This document shows, in pieces, positions 43,439-52,205 of a DNA stretch of 64,000 nucleotides (the first letter of the stretch is position 1; each line of letters opens with the position of its first letter). Source of the DNA: Dehalococcoidia bacterium. GTDB taxonomy: Bacteria > Chloroflexota > Dehalococcoidia > E44-bin15. The stretch is from positions 1-64,000 of the forward strand of contig JBAZMV010000002.1 of assembly GCA_041649635.1 (NCBI GenBank), written 5' to 3'. Position numbers and translations under genes: made by a program. The notes under the pieces were generated by a model. It was given only the letters and a program-made list of their open reading frames with translations, was not told the DNA's origin and made no database searches.

Positions 43439-43772
43439 AGTTCCGCCTTTCTTTGCTTTCGCAATAGTTATTAATGAGTTATCTAGAAACGTTTCTGCGT
43501 GGCAAAATTAAATCTTTTTATGCATTTTATGGCATAATTTGACTGACATTTTGCGATACTGCTTGGAATATCGGGGAAATCACATAACGAAGTGCTGCTA
43601 CGGGTGTGGTGGACTGACGCTTTGTTCATAAATATTCTCTATCGAATATAAACGCGCATCAAAATAGTATAAGATTGAATAGAGCCGAGATGACAGAGAT
43701 AGGGTATCCCAAAAGTCAGTCTCTGTCAATAAGAATTCCCCTCGTTCGTAGTATCTATATATTTCCGTGTGA
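43439..43772. other. intergenic region without a gene
   Basis: About 330 AT-rich bases upstream of the OYE gene. Short inverted sequences such as TATGCATTTTATGGCATA are present, but I see no clear promoter, RNA or coding frame. Confidence 0.5.
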
Positions 43773-43979
43773 TTATTTCCACCATTTCTTGCGGCTGGCG
43801 GCGACCGCTGCCAACGGCGATACAGCTATCCACAGCGTGAATGTTATGAGCATAGCCATGGGATAGTCTATTTTGCTCCAACCCAGGTCCGGCGCTATGA
43901 CGCTCCATAGCAGCATGAGGAAGAAGGAGCTTAAGAAAAAGCCGGGTATTGCCGATAGGAACATGAAGTAGCCGAACAT
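43773..43979 (-). CDS. small two-helix membrane protein
   Basis: A 68-residue protein with two hydrophobic helices (about 4-28 and 38-62) and a basic end (ASRKKWWK). An AGGAGG five bases before the ATG supports translation. Family not recognised; it may be an accessory of a membrane complex. Confidence 0.65.
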   Translation of the reverse strand: MFGYFMFLSAIPGFFLSSFFLMLLWSVIAPDLGWSKIDYPMAMLITFTLWIAVSPLAAVAASRKKWWK

Positions 43980-43991
43980 ATTTGCCTCCTG

Positions 43992-44062
43992 TCATATATG
44001 TCATTGCCCGACTTGATCGGGCAATCCAGGGTGGGCGAACACATAGGTTCGCCCCTACGTCT
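43992..44062. repeat. GTCATTGCCCGA / GCCCCTAC element
   Basis: Inverted parts GCCCGACTTGATCGGGC and GGGCGAACACATAGGTTCGCCC, ending CCTAC. A variant of the elements at 6230 and 11039. Confidence 0.65.
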
Positions 44063-44114
44063 AAATCATCTTTCCAAACTGTGGAAGGATGATGACATTG
44101 TAATATCAATTACC

Positions 44115-45302
44115 CTAATATCCAAACTTAACGTATTCTTGTGCTTTGCCGAGCCGCTTGCCTACCGTTCCCAGCGCGTCCATCGAGCGAATCCTGCCAC
44201 CGTTCTTGCGCAGGCGTAATATCGTATTCACCGTAACCGGCCCCAGCCCGGGGACGCGCAGCAGCTCGAACTTGTCGGCGCGGTTGATATCGATAGGGAA
44301 CACCTCGGGATGGCGCATGGCCCACAGCTCTTTCGGGTCGGTCGTCAGCGACAGGTTGCCGTCGCTCTCGAAAGGTATCTCCTCCTCGCTGAAGCCGTAC
44401 TTGCGTATGAGCCAGTCGGTCTGGTAAAGCCGGTGCTCGCGGTTCAGCAGGTCGGCGTTGCTCAGCGCTGACCGCTCGCCGGGCAGCCCCTCTTCGCCCA
44501 GCCCGCGCTGGTAGGCGCTGAAGTACACGCGGTTGAGCCCCAGCCGTTTGTAAAGGCCCCACGAGTATTTTACGATCTCGCTGTCGGTCTCATCCGATGC
44601 GCCGACGACGAACTGGGTCGTTTGATGCACGCGGCTGTATCTCGACTCCGGCTCGGTCAGCTTGCTTATGAGCTTCATCGGTCGGATGATATCGTCCAGG
44701 TAGTTCTTGCTGCGGCCAAGCTTTTGAAAGTGCTCCTCGCCCGCCGTCTCGATGTTGATGGAAACGGCGCTGGCCAGCGACACGGCCCGCTCGACGGCGG
44801 CGTCCGATGCGCCGGGGATGACCTTGAGGTGCATGTAGCCTCTGAAACCGCCCCTCCGTAAAATGTCGGCGGCGGCGATAATCCGATCCATAGAATCGTC
44901 CGGCGTATTCGTCATGCCGCTGGTGAGGAAGATGCCCTGCACGCGTCGCGCGCGGTAGTATTCGAGGAAGGCTTTAGCTGTTTCTTCCGGCGTCAGTGTG
45001 CAGCGCCTGCTGTCGATGCCGACCCGCAGCGGGCAGTAGCGGCAGTCATTCAGGCATTCGTTGGATACCAGCGTTTTGAAGAGGAAGGTCTTGCGCCCGT
45101 TCTCAAACGTGACGGGGTATATCCACCTGTCGTCCCTGGAGCGGCGGCGTGCGTCGGTCTCATTCACGCCGCAGGCGCAGGCCAGGTCGTACTGCGAATC
45201 CTGCGATAAGATCGACAGCTTCTCATGCGTGTCCGGCGCAACGCGGACATAGGGCGCGCCGATGGTCGCCGGCCTATCGCAGGTGGGGCAGTTGTCCTTC
45301 AT
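44115..45302 (-). CDS. radical SAM protein, putative DNA modification/repair type
   Basis: A 395-residue protein. The N-terminus has a CPTC-like Cys pair, CLNDCRYCPLR (about 83-93) is the radical SAM CxxxCxxC cluster site, and the C-terminus (about 335-385) carries helix-hairpin-helix motifs (INRADKFELLRVPGLGPVTV, then ILRLRKNGG). This matches the family annotated as putative DNA modification/repair radical SAM protein, often linked to a uracil-DNA glycosylase-like gene, which is absent here. HhH suggests DNA binding. No activity has been assigned by me beyond the family. Confidence 0.88.
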   Translation of the reverse strand: MKDNCPTCDRPATIGAPYVRVAPDTHEKLSILSQDSQYDLACACGVNETDARRRSRDDRWIYPVTFENGRKTFLFKTLVSNECLNDCRYCPLRVGIDSRRCTLTPEETAKAFLEYYRARRVQGIFLTSGMTNTPDDSMDRIIAAADILRRGGFRGYMHLKVIPGASDAAVERAVSLASAVSINIETAGEEHFQKLGRSKNYLDDIIRPMKLISKLTEPESRYSRVHQTTQFVVGASDETDSEIVKYSWGLYKRLGLNRVYFSAYQRGLGEEGLPGERSALSNADLLNREHRLYQTDWLIRKYGFSEEEIPFESDGNLSLTTDPKELWAMRHPEVFPIDINRADKFELLRVPGLGPVTVNTILRLRKNGGRIRSMDALGTVGKRLGKAQEYVKFGY

Positions 45303-45396
45303 GGAGACATGATACTACCGGAAAAGTCGATGGGCAAGGATTGTATTTTTGTAACTACTGACAGTAGTCTCTTGCACCTCTTTGGGGGATGGTATA

Positions 45397-46443
45397 ATGT
45401 CAGACATGGAAGAAGTCAAAGAAACTAGAGTTGAATCTGAAGTAACAGCAGTACCTCAAAAACGTCCGATTAAAGATTGGCTTCTAGAACCAGCAGTCAT
45501 AATAGCTCTAATCTCTGGCCTTGCCTACTTATGTGCGTACATTTATGAGATAGGATACTGTTATTACTTTGGTATACCTTATGATCTAATTATTATAAAC
45601 TGGACGCGTTTTTTGATAAGCATTTTCCCTTTCTCGGTATTTCTGTTTGCTGAGCTATTACCTCATATTGTAAGAAAATTTCGGAACCTATCTTTTATAA
45701 CGTTAGTCGTTTTTTTGTTCATCTTCTCTTATTACCCAATTCAGTATTGCAATATCCGATATGGCTTCTTGATACCTTTAACCCCTTTTCTGATCATATT
45801 TGTTTTGGCGGTTATAGGTGGTATTCTACTTATTCTTCTTTATCCTTTGGAAAGGACCAGACGACAGGAAAGGGGAAGAGGGAGAAAAGGAATAGAGACT
45901 GATGATATAAAGAAGGAGGCGAATAAGGAAAAAGCTGTTTTAATATCAAGTGACGAAAGAGTTGTTTTGATTACAAGTGTACTAATATTTGGAACCACAG
46001 TATTTATATATTGGATTTATTATCGGATACTTCTTGATCAAGCTTGGCAATGGAGTGTATTAATAATAGCTTTTTTTCTCAGCTTGGTAGGGCCTGTTTG
46101 GAGCAAAACTCTTGTTTCATTTACAGCTAATCTATCTCCAGATAGGCAAGAAGCACGTAGATTGTCTATGGTTGCAATTACCTTAATCTGCATATTTATA
46201 TTTTTCTGGTTATCTATAGATGCTGGAAGAGACGTGGCTAGAACAGAGAAGGAATATTTTGTGACATCTTCAAATCAGAGCATGGTAGTGCTCAGGATAT
46301 ATGGCGACAATGCTATTTGCGTGCCGTGGTATAAAGAAGGGAATAAGTCATATATAACAAAGGAGTTTGTGATACTTCCTTTGGAGAATATAACGCTTAT
46401 ACCTCAAGAAATCGGGCCGTTGCAGGTAAAGTCGGCGGAGTAG
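45397..46443 (+). CDS. multi-pass membrane protein of unknown function
   Basis: A 348-residue protein with about seven hydrophobic helices (near residues 26-48, 66-88, 98-120, 122-148, 186-210, 215-235, 250-270) and a basic cytoplasmic loop (RTRRQERGRGRKG). The C-terminal 75 residues look soluble. It is AT-rich compared with the neighbours, which hints at recent acquisition. ATG 45397 follows GGGGGAT; a TTG five codons upstream is less likely. No family recognised. Confidence 0.65.
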   Translation: MSDMEEVKETRVESEVTAVPQKRPIKDWLLEPAVIIALISGLAYLCAYIYEIGYCYYFGIPYDLIIINWTRFLISIFPFSVFLFAELLPHIVRKFRNLSFITLVVFLFIFSYYPIQYCNIRYGFLIPLTPFLIIFVLAVIGGILLILLYPLERTRRQERGRGRKGIETDDIKKEANKEKAVLISSDERVVLITSVLIFGTTVFIYWIYYRILLDQAWQWSVLIIAFFLSLVGPVWSKTLVSFTANLSPDRQEARRLSMVAITLICIFIFFWLSIDAGRDVARTEKEYFVTSSNQSMVVLRIYGDNAICVPWYKEGNKSYITKEFVILPLENITLIPQEIGPLQVKSAE

Positions 46444-46452
46444 TTTTATCCT

Positions 46453-47169
46453 CTATCCCATTCTGTAAAACCAATTCGGCATGACCTTCATTACCCAGGC
46501 GATGAGCCGCCAGCGTCGCGTGACATAGGCGTGCGGCTTCTTCCTCTCGATGGCGCGGTATATCTGCTGCGCGGCCTTTTCAGTCGACGCTCGCCAGAAT
46601 ATGTTATCCCCCTGCGCCATGCGCGTGTCCACGAATCCGGGCTGGATGTCGGTCACGTAGATGGGCAGTTTTGTCTTCATGGCCATGTGGCGCAGCCCCT
46701 CCAGATAGTTGCAGACGTAGGCCTTGGAGGCGTTGTAGGCCGGGGCGTAGCGCCCGCCGCGTATCGCCGCTATCGATGATATGCCGACGAGGTGGCCGCG
46801 GCCCTGCTGGACGAAGTAGTTGAAGGCGGTGTCGGCGATCGCGGTGAAGCCGAGGACATTCGTGTCGATGGTATCTTTCTCGTTGGGCCATTGCAGGTCG
46901 GGGGTGCCGTGGCCGGTGCCGGCGCTGATGACCACCAGATCGACTCCGCCCATCTCGGCGACGAGATCGTTGAATGTTGCGATGGCGTTCGGCGTGTCGG
47001 CGACGTTCATGGTTCGCATATGGCATTTGTCCGAAAGCTCAGCTTGCAGCTCCTGCAGCAGCTCGGTGCGGCGGCCGGTGATGCCGACGATGTAGTCGTG
47101 TCGGACGAGGACTTTGGCCAGATCACGCCCCATGCCGGATGACGCGCCGATGATGATGGCTTTTTTCAT
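46453..47169 (-). CDS. short-chain dehydrogenase/reductase
   Basis: A 238-residue classical SDR. The cofactor motif IIGASSGMGRDLA, the NAG-like segment SAGTG, the catalytic Ser in VGISSIAA, and YNASK (Tyr-x3-Lys) are present. The likely cofactor is NADP because GRR follows the second strand. The substrate is unknown. The membrane protein downstream starts 13 bases after its stop codon, but on the minus strand this gene is the upstream neighbour of nothing closely linked. Confidence 0.9.
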   Translation of the reverse strand: MKKAIIIGASSGMGRDLAKVLVRHDYIVGITGRRTELLQELQAELSDKCHMRTMNVADTPNAIATFNDLVAEMGGVDLVVISAGTGHGTPDLQWPNEKDTIDTNVLGFTAIADTAFNYFVQQGRGHLVGISSIAAIRGGRYAPAYNASKAYVCNYLEGLRHMAMKTKLPIYVTDIQPGFVDTRMAQGDNIFWRASTEKAAQQIYRAIERKKPHAYVTRRWRLIAWVMKVMPNWFYRMG

Positions 47170-47181
47170 AATAAACTCATA

Positions 47182-48093
47182 TTAAGGCCAGACTCCCTGA
47201 TAACCGTCGCATGTGTTGCACTGGCATATATTCATCTCGGAAGAGTTGATGAATTGCGAGACGACGTTTCCCTCATTATCCACGCCCCAGATATAGTGGA
47301 AAGTATCGTGGCATCCATTAATACCGCCATCGCAATTATCATTATTGGGGCCTGCCAGTGCGATACATCCGTCCGGCACTTCTCTGAGAAGGCCGCCGTT
47401 GCTAATGAGTAGTTCCGAAAAATTTATGATGTAATACGAGCCGTTAGGATGAGTTAGTGTGAATGTGGCGCTCTCGTTTATTATGGGCAGTTGAGAAGAG
47501 TTGTTGGAATCGGACATATAGTAGGCAACCGCGTTTCGCATTTCTTCACGAGTGGTACTATAGGCAGCCTCTCGGGAAGAGCAGAATGTGCCACCAACAG
47601 AAGAAAAGAGCATCATTATGATGAAGAAGAATATAAATATTACGAATATTGCTACTGGTAAATGAGATGCAGTTTGCTTCTTCACATTTTCCGTGGTTAG
47701 GTGGTGGATGTGCTTTATATCCGATAAGAGAAGAAGCAGAGACAATGCGATGATAATTGCTGCAATAATAGTTATCTTTGCTGCACCTGTGTCCGGTGTG
47801 ATTTGATATGGCCCATCACAATGAGTGCCAAGATAATATATGATACCCCAGCACATAATTCCCAGGTTGATGAATGCGAGGATTAGGCAGTTCCACCACG
47901 CAATTCTTCTTATTTTAGTCCAAAGTGTGCATGCGGCGATGAGGAGCAGGAAGGATGCGATGAGGAGTGAGGGCGTTAAGTAAGGAGGAATGGGGTTGAT
48001 ACCGCAATCATTAGAGGAAATACCCCTGCTGACAAAAATTGTAGCAAATAGTTCGTAGATTAATATTAAGAAAGCCGCGATTTTTGTTTTCAA
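47182..48093 (-). CDS. membrane protein with a pilin-like C-terminal domain
   Basis: A 303-residue protein. Four to five transmembrane helices (about residues 5-24, 38-60, 68-88, 104-124, 148-168) precede an extracytoplasmic domain of about 130 residues. The segment after the last helix (REAAYSTTREEMRNAVAYYM) resembles the start of type IV pilin-like or secretion-associated domains, and the end has a Cys cluster (CQCNTCDGYQGVWP). The start is TTG with weak ribosome binding. The function is unknown; the pilin link is my inference. Confidence 0.55.
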   Translation of the reverse strand: MKTKIAAFLILIYELFATIFVSRGISSNDCGINPIPPYLTPSLLIASFLLLIAACTLWTKIRRIAWWNCLILAFINLGIMCWGIIYYLGTHCDGPYQITPDTGAAKITIIAAIIIALSLLLLLSDIKHIHHLTTENVKKQTASHLPVAIFVIFIFFFIIMMLFSSVGGTFCSSREAAYSTTREEMRNAVAYYMSDSNNSSQLPIINESATFTLTHPNGSYYIINFSELLISNGGLLREVPDGCIALAGPNNDNCDGGINGCHDTFHYIWGVDNEGNVVSQFINSSEMNICQCNTCDGYQGVWP

Positions 48094-48156
48094 TTCAATC
48101 GCTCAAAGAAAAAATAGAAAAGCTATGCCTAAACGTGTTTACACACAAGCGAGTCT

Positions 48157-50082
48157 TTATATCTTCGCGGCTAGCTTTGCCGCGGTGGCCACCGCAGCCG
48201 CCGCGTCGCTGGGATTGGCCGCGTCGCCGATGACGTGGATTTCGGGCGCCAGGCCTTCGATTTCCTGTACCAGATTGTTGACAGCCTTTGCGCCCACGGC
48301 CAGGATAACGGTATCGGCAGGGATGGAGAATATCTCGCCGCCCCAGTTCATGGTCACGGCCTTATCGGAAATCTCGATTACGCTTGTATTGACGAACATC
48401 GGCATGCGCAGGTCGATGAGCTTGCGCGCCAGCGTGCGGTAGGTCATGCGCTCCAGCTTGCTGCCGTTCTCTCCCAGCATCGCCTTGGTCACAATCGTCA
48501 CGTCCTTGCCCTGTTCGGCCAGCAGCAGAGCGACCTCCAGCCCGATGAAGCGCCCGCCGATGACTACGCATTTGCCCTTAATCTTGGCTTTGCCGGTTAT
48601 GACATCGAGTGCCTGAACCACGTTCTTGCCGTCCGCGCCCTTGATCGGGAGGGAGCAGGGGACGGCTCCTGTTGCGATCACTACAGCGTCGGGCCTGGAA
48701 CCGACGATGTCTTCCTTTTTGATCTCGGATTTCATCTTCACCTTGACGCTGGATTTCTTCAGCTGTCGCTCGAGGTACGCGGTGAAGTCGTTAAAACGCT
48801 CTTTGCCCGGCACGTTGGCCGCGATGGTCCACTGGCCTCCAAGCGTGGTGCCTTTCTCGTGCAGCGATACTTTGTGGCCGCGCTGCGACATGAGGATGGC
48901 CGCCTCCATGCCCGCGATGCCTCCGCCGACAACCATTATTGTCTTGGCCTTATCGGCCTTCGGAAATGGCAGCTTGGCCTCGCGGAAGAGGAACGGGTTC
49001 ACCGAACACGGCCCCGCTCCCGGGTCGGTCTTGACGCAGTTGTTGCAGTAAACACACGGGCATATCTCATCGAGCTTGCCCGCGCGCAGCTTGTTGGGCA
49101 GTTCCGGGTCGGCCAGCACCGGTCGTCCCATAGCGATGAAATCGGCCTTGCCGGCCTTTAGTGTTTTCTCGCCGAGTGCGGCGTCGATCTTGCCGGCTAC
49201 GATTACGGGTATCTTGACCGCCTTTTTCACTTTCTCGGCCAGAGCCAGCATCGCGCCGTCGGGATACGCGTAGCAAGGTATGCTCGAAGCACACCAGAAC
49301 TCGAGACTGGAAGAGACAGAGATGGCGTTCGCGCCGGCTTTTTCAAGTTCCTTGGCCTGATACAGCACCTCTTCCATGGAGATGCCGCCTTCGAGGTCGT
49401 CCGTGGCGTTTATCTTAACGATGAGAGGGAAGGCCTTGCCGGTGGCTTTATTTATCTGCTCAACGATTCGTTTCGCGAAACGCAGCCGGTTTTCCTTTGA
49501 GCCGCCGTATTTATCGGTGCGGCGATTGGTTATCGGCGACATGAACGTGCTGACCAGACAGCCGTGGCAGGCGTGCAACTCGACGGCGTCGGCTCCGGCT
49601 TCCTTGGCGCGCCGCGCCGCCTGGGCGAAGTCGTCTATGTAGCGCTCTATCTCTTCCTCCGTAATCTCGGAGTATTTCCAGACAGGGTTCAGCCACGGCG
49701 TTATAGACGGAACCTTGATAATCATGCCTTCGGGCACGAATCCGCTGAAGGTGATCAGTAATCCGTTGTGCATGAGCTGGATGGAGGCCTTGCTTCCGGC
49801 TTGATGTATCGTGTCGACTACGGACTTGATGCCGGGTATGAACGAATCGTTATATATGCCGAGCTCCCAGCCGGGCGAGCCGTCCTTGCTGACGCCGGCG
49901 CACTGGGTCGTGACGAGCCCGATGCCTCCGGCGGCGCGGGCTCTGTAGTAATCGAGCATGCGCTGGGAGGGGTTTCCCGTCCCGTCGGTGAGGACCGTTC
50001 CCATAGCGTTCATTACGAGCCTGTTCTTCAGTTTGAGCTTCCCGATGCTGCCCTGGCTGAATAACGTTGGATATTTGTTCAT
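48157..50082 (-). CDS. OYE-type Fe-S flavoenzyme (2,4-dienoyl-CoA reductase-like)
   Basis: A 641-residue protein with an FMN TIM barrel (about 1-350: GKLKLKNRLVMNAMG, AVELHACHGCLVSTFMSP), a [4Fe-4S] site (CVYCNNC, GPCSVNP), and an FAD/NAD(P) domain (about 390-640: VVGGGIAGMEAAILMSQRGH, and a second dinucleotide fold CVVIGGRFIGLEVALLLAEQG). This is the architecture of 2,4-dienoyl-CoA reductase, trimethylamine dehydrogenase and bile-acid BaiCD/BaiH enzymes. It probably reduces unsaturated acyl-CoA or cyclic enones. GGGAGG fixes the ATG at 50082; the frame is open further upstream. Confidence 0.92.
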   Translation of the reverse strand: MNKYPTLFSQGSIGKLKLKNRLVMNAMGTVLTDGTGNPSQRMLDYYRARAAGGIGLVTTQCAGVSKDGSPGWELGIYNDSFIPGIKSVVDTIHQAGSKASIQLMHNGLLITFSGFVPEGMIIKVPSITPWLNPVWKYSEITEEEIERYIDDFAQAARRAKEAGADAVELHACHGCLVSTFMSPITNRRTDKYGGSKENRLRFAKRIVEQINKATGKAFPLIVKINATDDLEGGISMEEVLYQAKELEKAGANAISVSSSLEFWCASSIPCYAYPDGAMLALAEKVKKAVKIPVIVAGKIDAALGEKTLKAGKADFIAMGRPVLADPELPNKLRAGKLDEICPCVYCNNCVKTDPGAGPCSVNPFLFREAKLPFPKADKAKTIMVVGGGIAGMEAAILMSQRGHKVSLHEKGTTLGGQWTIAANVPGKERFNDFTAYLERQLKKSSVKVKMKSEIKKEDIVGSRPDAVVIATGAVPCSLPIKGADGKNVVQALDVITGKAKIKGKCVVIGGRFIGLEVALLLAEQGKDVTIVTKAMLGENGSKLERMTYRTLARKLIDLRMPMFVNTSVIEISDKAVTMNWGGEIFSIPADTVILAVGAKAVNNLVQEIEGLAPEIHVIGDAANPSDAAAAVATAAKLAAKI

Positions 50083-50269
50083 ATAATACCTCCCGCGCGT
50101 TAAACGATTAAGTTTCTTGTAGTCTACTTTATTTATGCGTCTGAGGTCAAATCTCGTGAGTAAACAGAAAAACAAAAAACCCTTATGTGCTATTTAATGT
50201 CAAATAGATGGGTAGAGACATCAGGCTTTTCTCTTTTGCACTCGGAGCCTACTCGGAATCGATGAATCT

Positions 50270-51088
50270 CTAGGCCGCTATGTCGCGGCGCTGGAAGACG
50301 AATATCGAGGCTACGGTACATATGGCGATTATCGCTATATAAACGCCGATACCCAGCCAGTCGACGTTGAAGTCGGCGGCTATCTCGCCGGGCGCGTAAT
50401 AGTGGAAGATCGACAGATATCCGATCCAGTCAAGGCTGTCGATGGTGTCGGATAAGATGTTGAGCAGGAAGAACAGGCCGGTAAGCGAGCCGGCGGCCAT
50501 CAGCACCTTGCGCGGCTCAAGGAAAATGCAGGAGAACAGCATCGAGTAGCTGGCCACGGCCAGCGGCAACAGTACGCCGGGCAGGAAGACCAGGCATATG
50601 CCGGCGATATCCGTCGTTGTGCCTATTATAGCCATGCCGATTACAATCCCGATAAGCGAGGCCGCTACCACGCCCAGCAGCAGCAGCGGGAACACGGCGA
50701 ACCTGCTCATAATGACATGGGTGCGTTTCACCGGCTGAGAGAGCAGCATGTCCAGCGTTCCTTTGTCTGCCTCGCGGGCCACGATGTTGCCGCCAAAGAA
50801 GATGGCGTAGACCGCCATCATCATGGGCCACATCGAGAGATACTCCAGCGAGAGCCATTTGCCGAGAGACAGTGTGCCGTCCGGATTGAGCAGCGAGCCG
50901 ATGTCGCCGGCGAATATCTCGAACATGGCGCCGAACTGCTCGGCGTACTCGGCTATGGTATCGGCGATGTCCTGCATCGGGTTGAACAGGTATACCATCA
51001 GGATGCCGTAGAGGATGAAGAAGATAGACCAGGCTATGAGCCCCCCGCGGCTGGATCTGAGACCGAAAGCGAACAGATAGCGGTTCAT
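50270..51088 (-). CDS. ABC-2 type transporter permease
   Basis: A 272-residue membrane protein with about six helices, consistent with an ABC-2 permease (NatB/YhaP-like), and an early extracytoplasmic loop (FNPMQDIADTIAEYAEQFGA). The segment KGTLDMLLSQPVKRTHVIMSRF is the coupling-helix motif shared by this type. It overlaps the ATPase gene by 4 bases, forming an exporter of unknown substrate. Confidence 0.9.
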   Translation of the reverse strand: MNRYLFAFGLRSSRGGLIAWSIFFILYGILMVYLFNPMQDIADTIAEYAEQFGAMFEIFAGDIGSLLNPDGTLSLGKWLSLEYLSMWPMMMAVYAIFFGGNIVAREADKGTLDMLLSQPVKRTHVIMSRFAVFPLLLLGVVAASLIGIVIGMAIIGTTTDIAGICLVFLPGVLLPLAVASYSMLFSCIFLEPRKVLMAAGSLTGLFFLLNILSDTIDSLDWIGYLSIFHYYAPGEIAADFNVDWLGIGVYIAIIAICTVASIFVFQRRDIAA

Positions 51089-51975
51089 TCCGCCTTCCCC
51101 CCGCTGTAGAACTTCATGAAAGTATCCTCCAGTGTGGCCTCGGGGAATATCACGTCCTCCAGAGGTAATGCGGCCAGTTTCGGCATGAGGTCGCCGATGT
51201 GGCCGTGCACAAACACCTCGATATGCCTGCCGTCGATGCGTGATATCTCGACGCCGGGTATCGTCAATCGTTCCTCAGAGACCTCTTCCTTAAGGGTCAA
51301 CTCAAGCTTTCGCACGCGTTTCGACTTGAGGTTATCGATGCTCTCGACATCGACCAGCACGCCTTTTCGCAGCAGCCCGACCCTGTCGCATACGCGTTCC
51401 ACCTCGGGCAGTATGTGCGATGAGAAGAAGATAGTTTTGCCGCGGCTCTGTTCGCGCTTGAGAAGGTCGTAGAACTCGCGCTGAACCAGCGGATCGAGGC
51501 CGCTCGTGGGCTCGTCCAGGATAAGCAGCTCGGGGTCGTTCATCATGGCCTGGATGATGGCCACTTTCTGCTTCATACCCTTGGAGTATGTTTTGATCCT
51601 GCGCGACAGATCGAGGTCGAGCCGTTTGGCCAGCGCCCGTTTTCGCTTACCCGAGTGATTCTCGTGCAGGCTGCTCATGAGGTTAAGGAACTCGTCGCCG
51701 GTGAGATGCTCGTAAAGCGATACGTCGCCGGGCAGGTTGCCGATGCGCTTGCGTATCTCGACGGAGTGCTTCTGCACGTCGAGGCCGAATATCCTGGCGC
51801 TGCCGCGGGTGGGGCGTATCAGGTCGACAAGTATGCGTATGGTCGTTGTTTTTCCGGCACCGTTGGGGCCCAGGAACCCGAAAATCTCTCCCTTGACGAT
51901 ATTCAGGTTCAGATTCTCGATGCCGCGGACTTTGCCGTAGTACTTGGTTAACTCTGAGGTATGGATTACATCCAA
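51085..51975 (-). CDS. ABC transporter ATP-binding protein
   Basis: A 296-residue ATPase: Walker A GPNGAGKTTT, signature YSKGMKQKVAI, Walker B LLILDEPTSGLD, and the switch His in FFSSHILPE. A C-terminal region (about 220-296) follows, as in CcmA/NatA-type exporters. The start is TTG after AAGGAA. It works with the downstream permease. Confidence 0.95.
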   Translation of the reverse strand: MDVIHTSELTKYYGKVRGIENLNLNIVKGEIFGFLGPNGAGKTTTIRILVDLIRPTRGSARIFGLDVQKHSVEIRKRIGNLPGDVSLYEHLTGDEFLNLMSSLHENHSGKRKRALAKRLDLDLSRRIKTYSKGMKQKVAIIQAMMNDPELLILDEPTSGLDPLVQREFYDLLKREQSRGKTIFFSSHILPEVERVCDRVGLLRKGVLVDVESIDNLKSKRVRKLELTLKEEVSEERLTIPGVEISRIDGRHIEVFVHGHIGDLMPKLAALPLEDVIFPEATLEDTFMKFYSGGKAE

Positions 51976-52205
51976 TCACTGTTCCTTTAATAACATAGGG
52001 TCTATCGCTACATCGAATTACAAAATAACACCGTGGAAAAAGTCTGTCAAATTTATTTCTCGAACGTGATCGATGTTTGACTTCCGTCGTACGCTGTGAT
52101 ATAAAAGCGGATACTGATGTTGCATTAACCGCTCGGGGGCGACTGAAAACTGGACCCCGGGCTTTGTTTTGTACTCAGGATAAATCTTATAGATTGAGGT
52201 CAATA

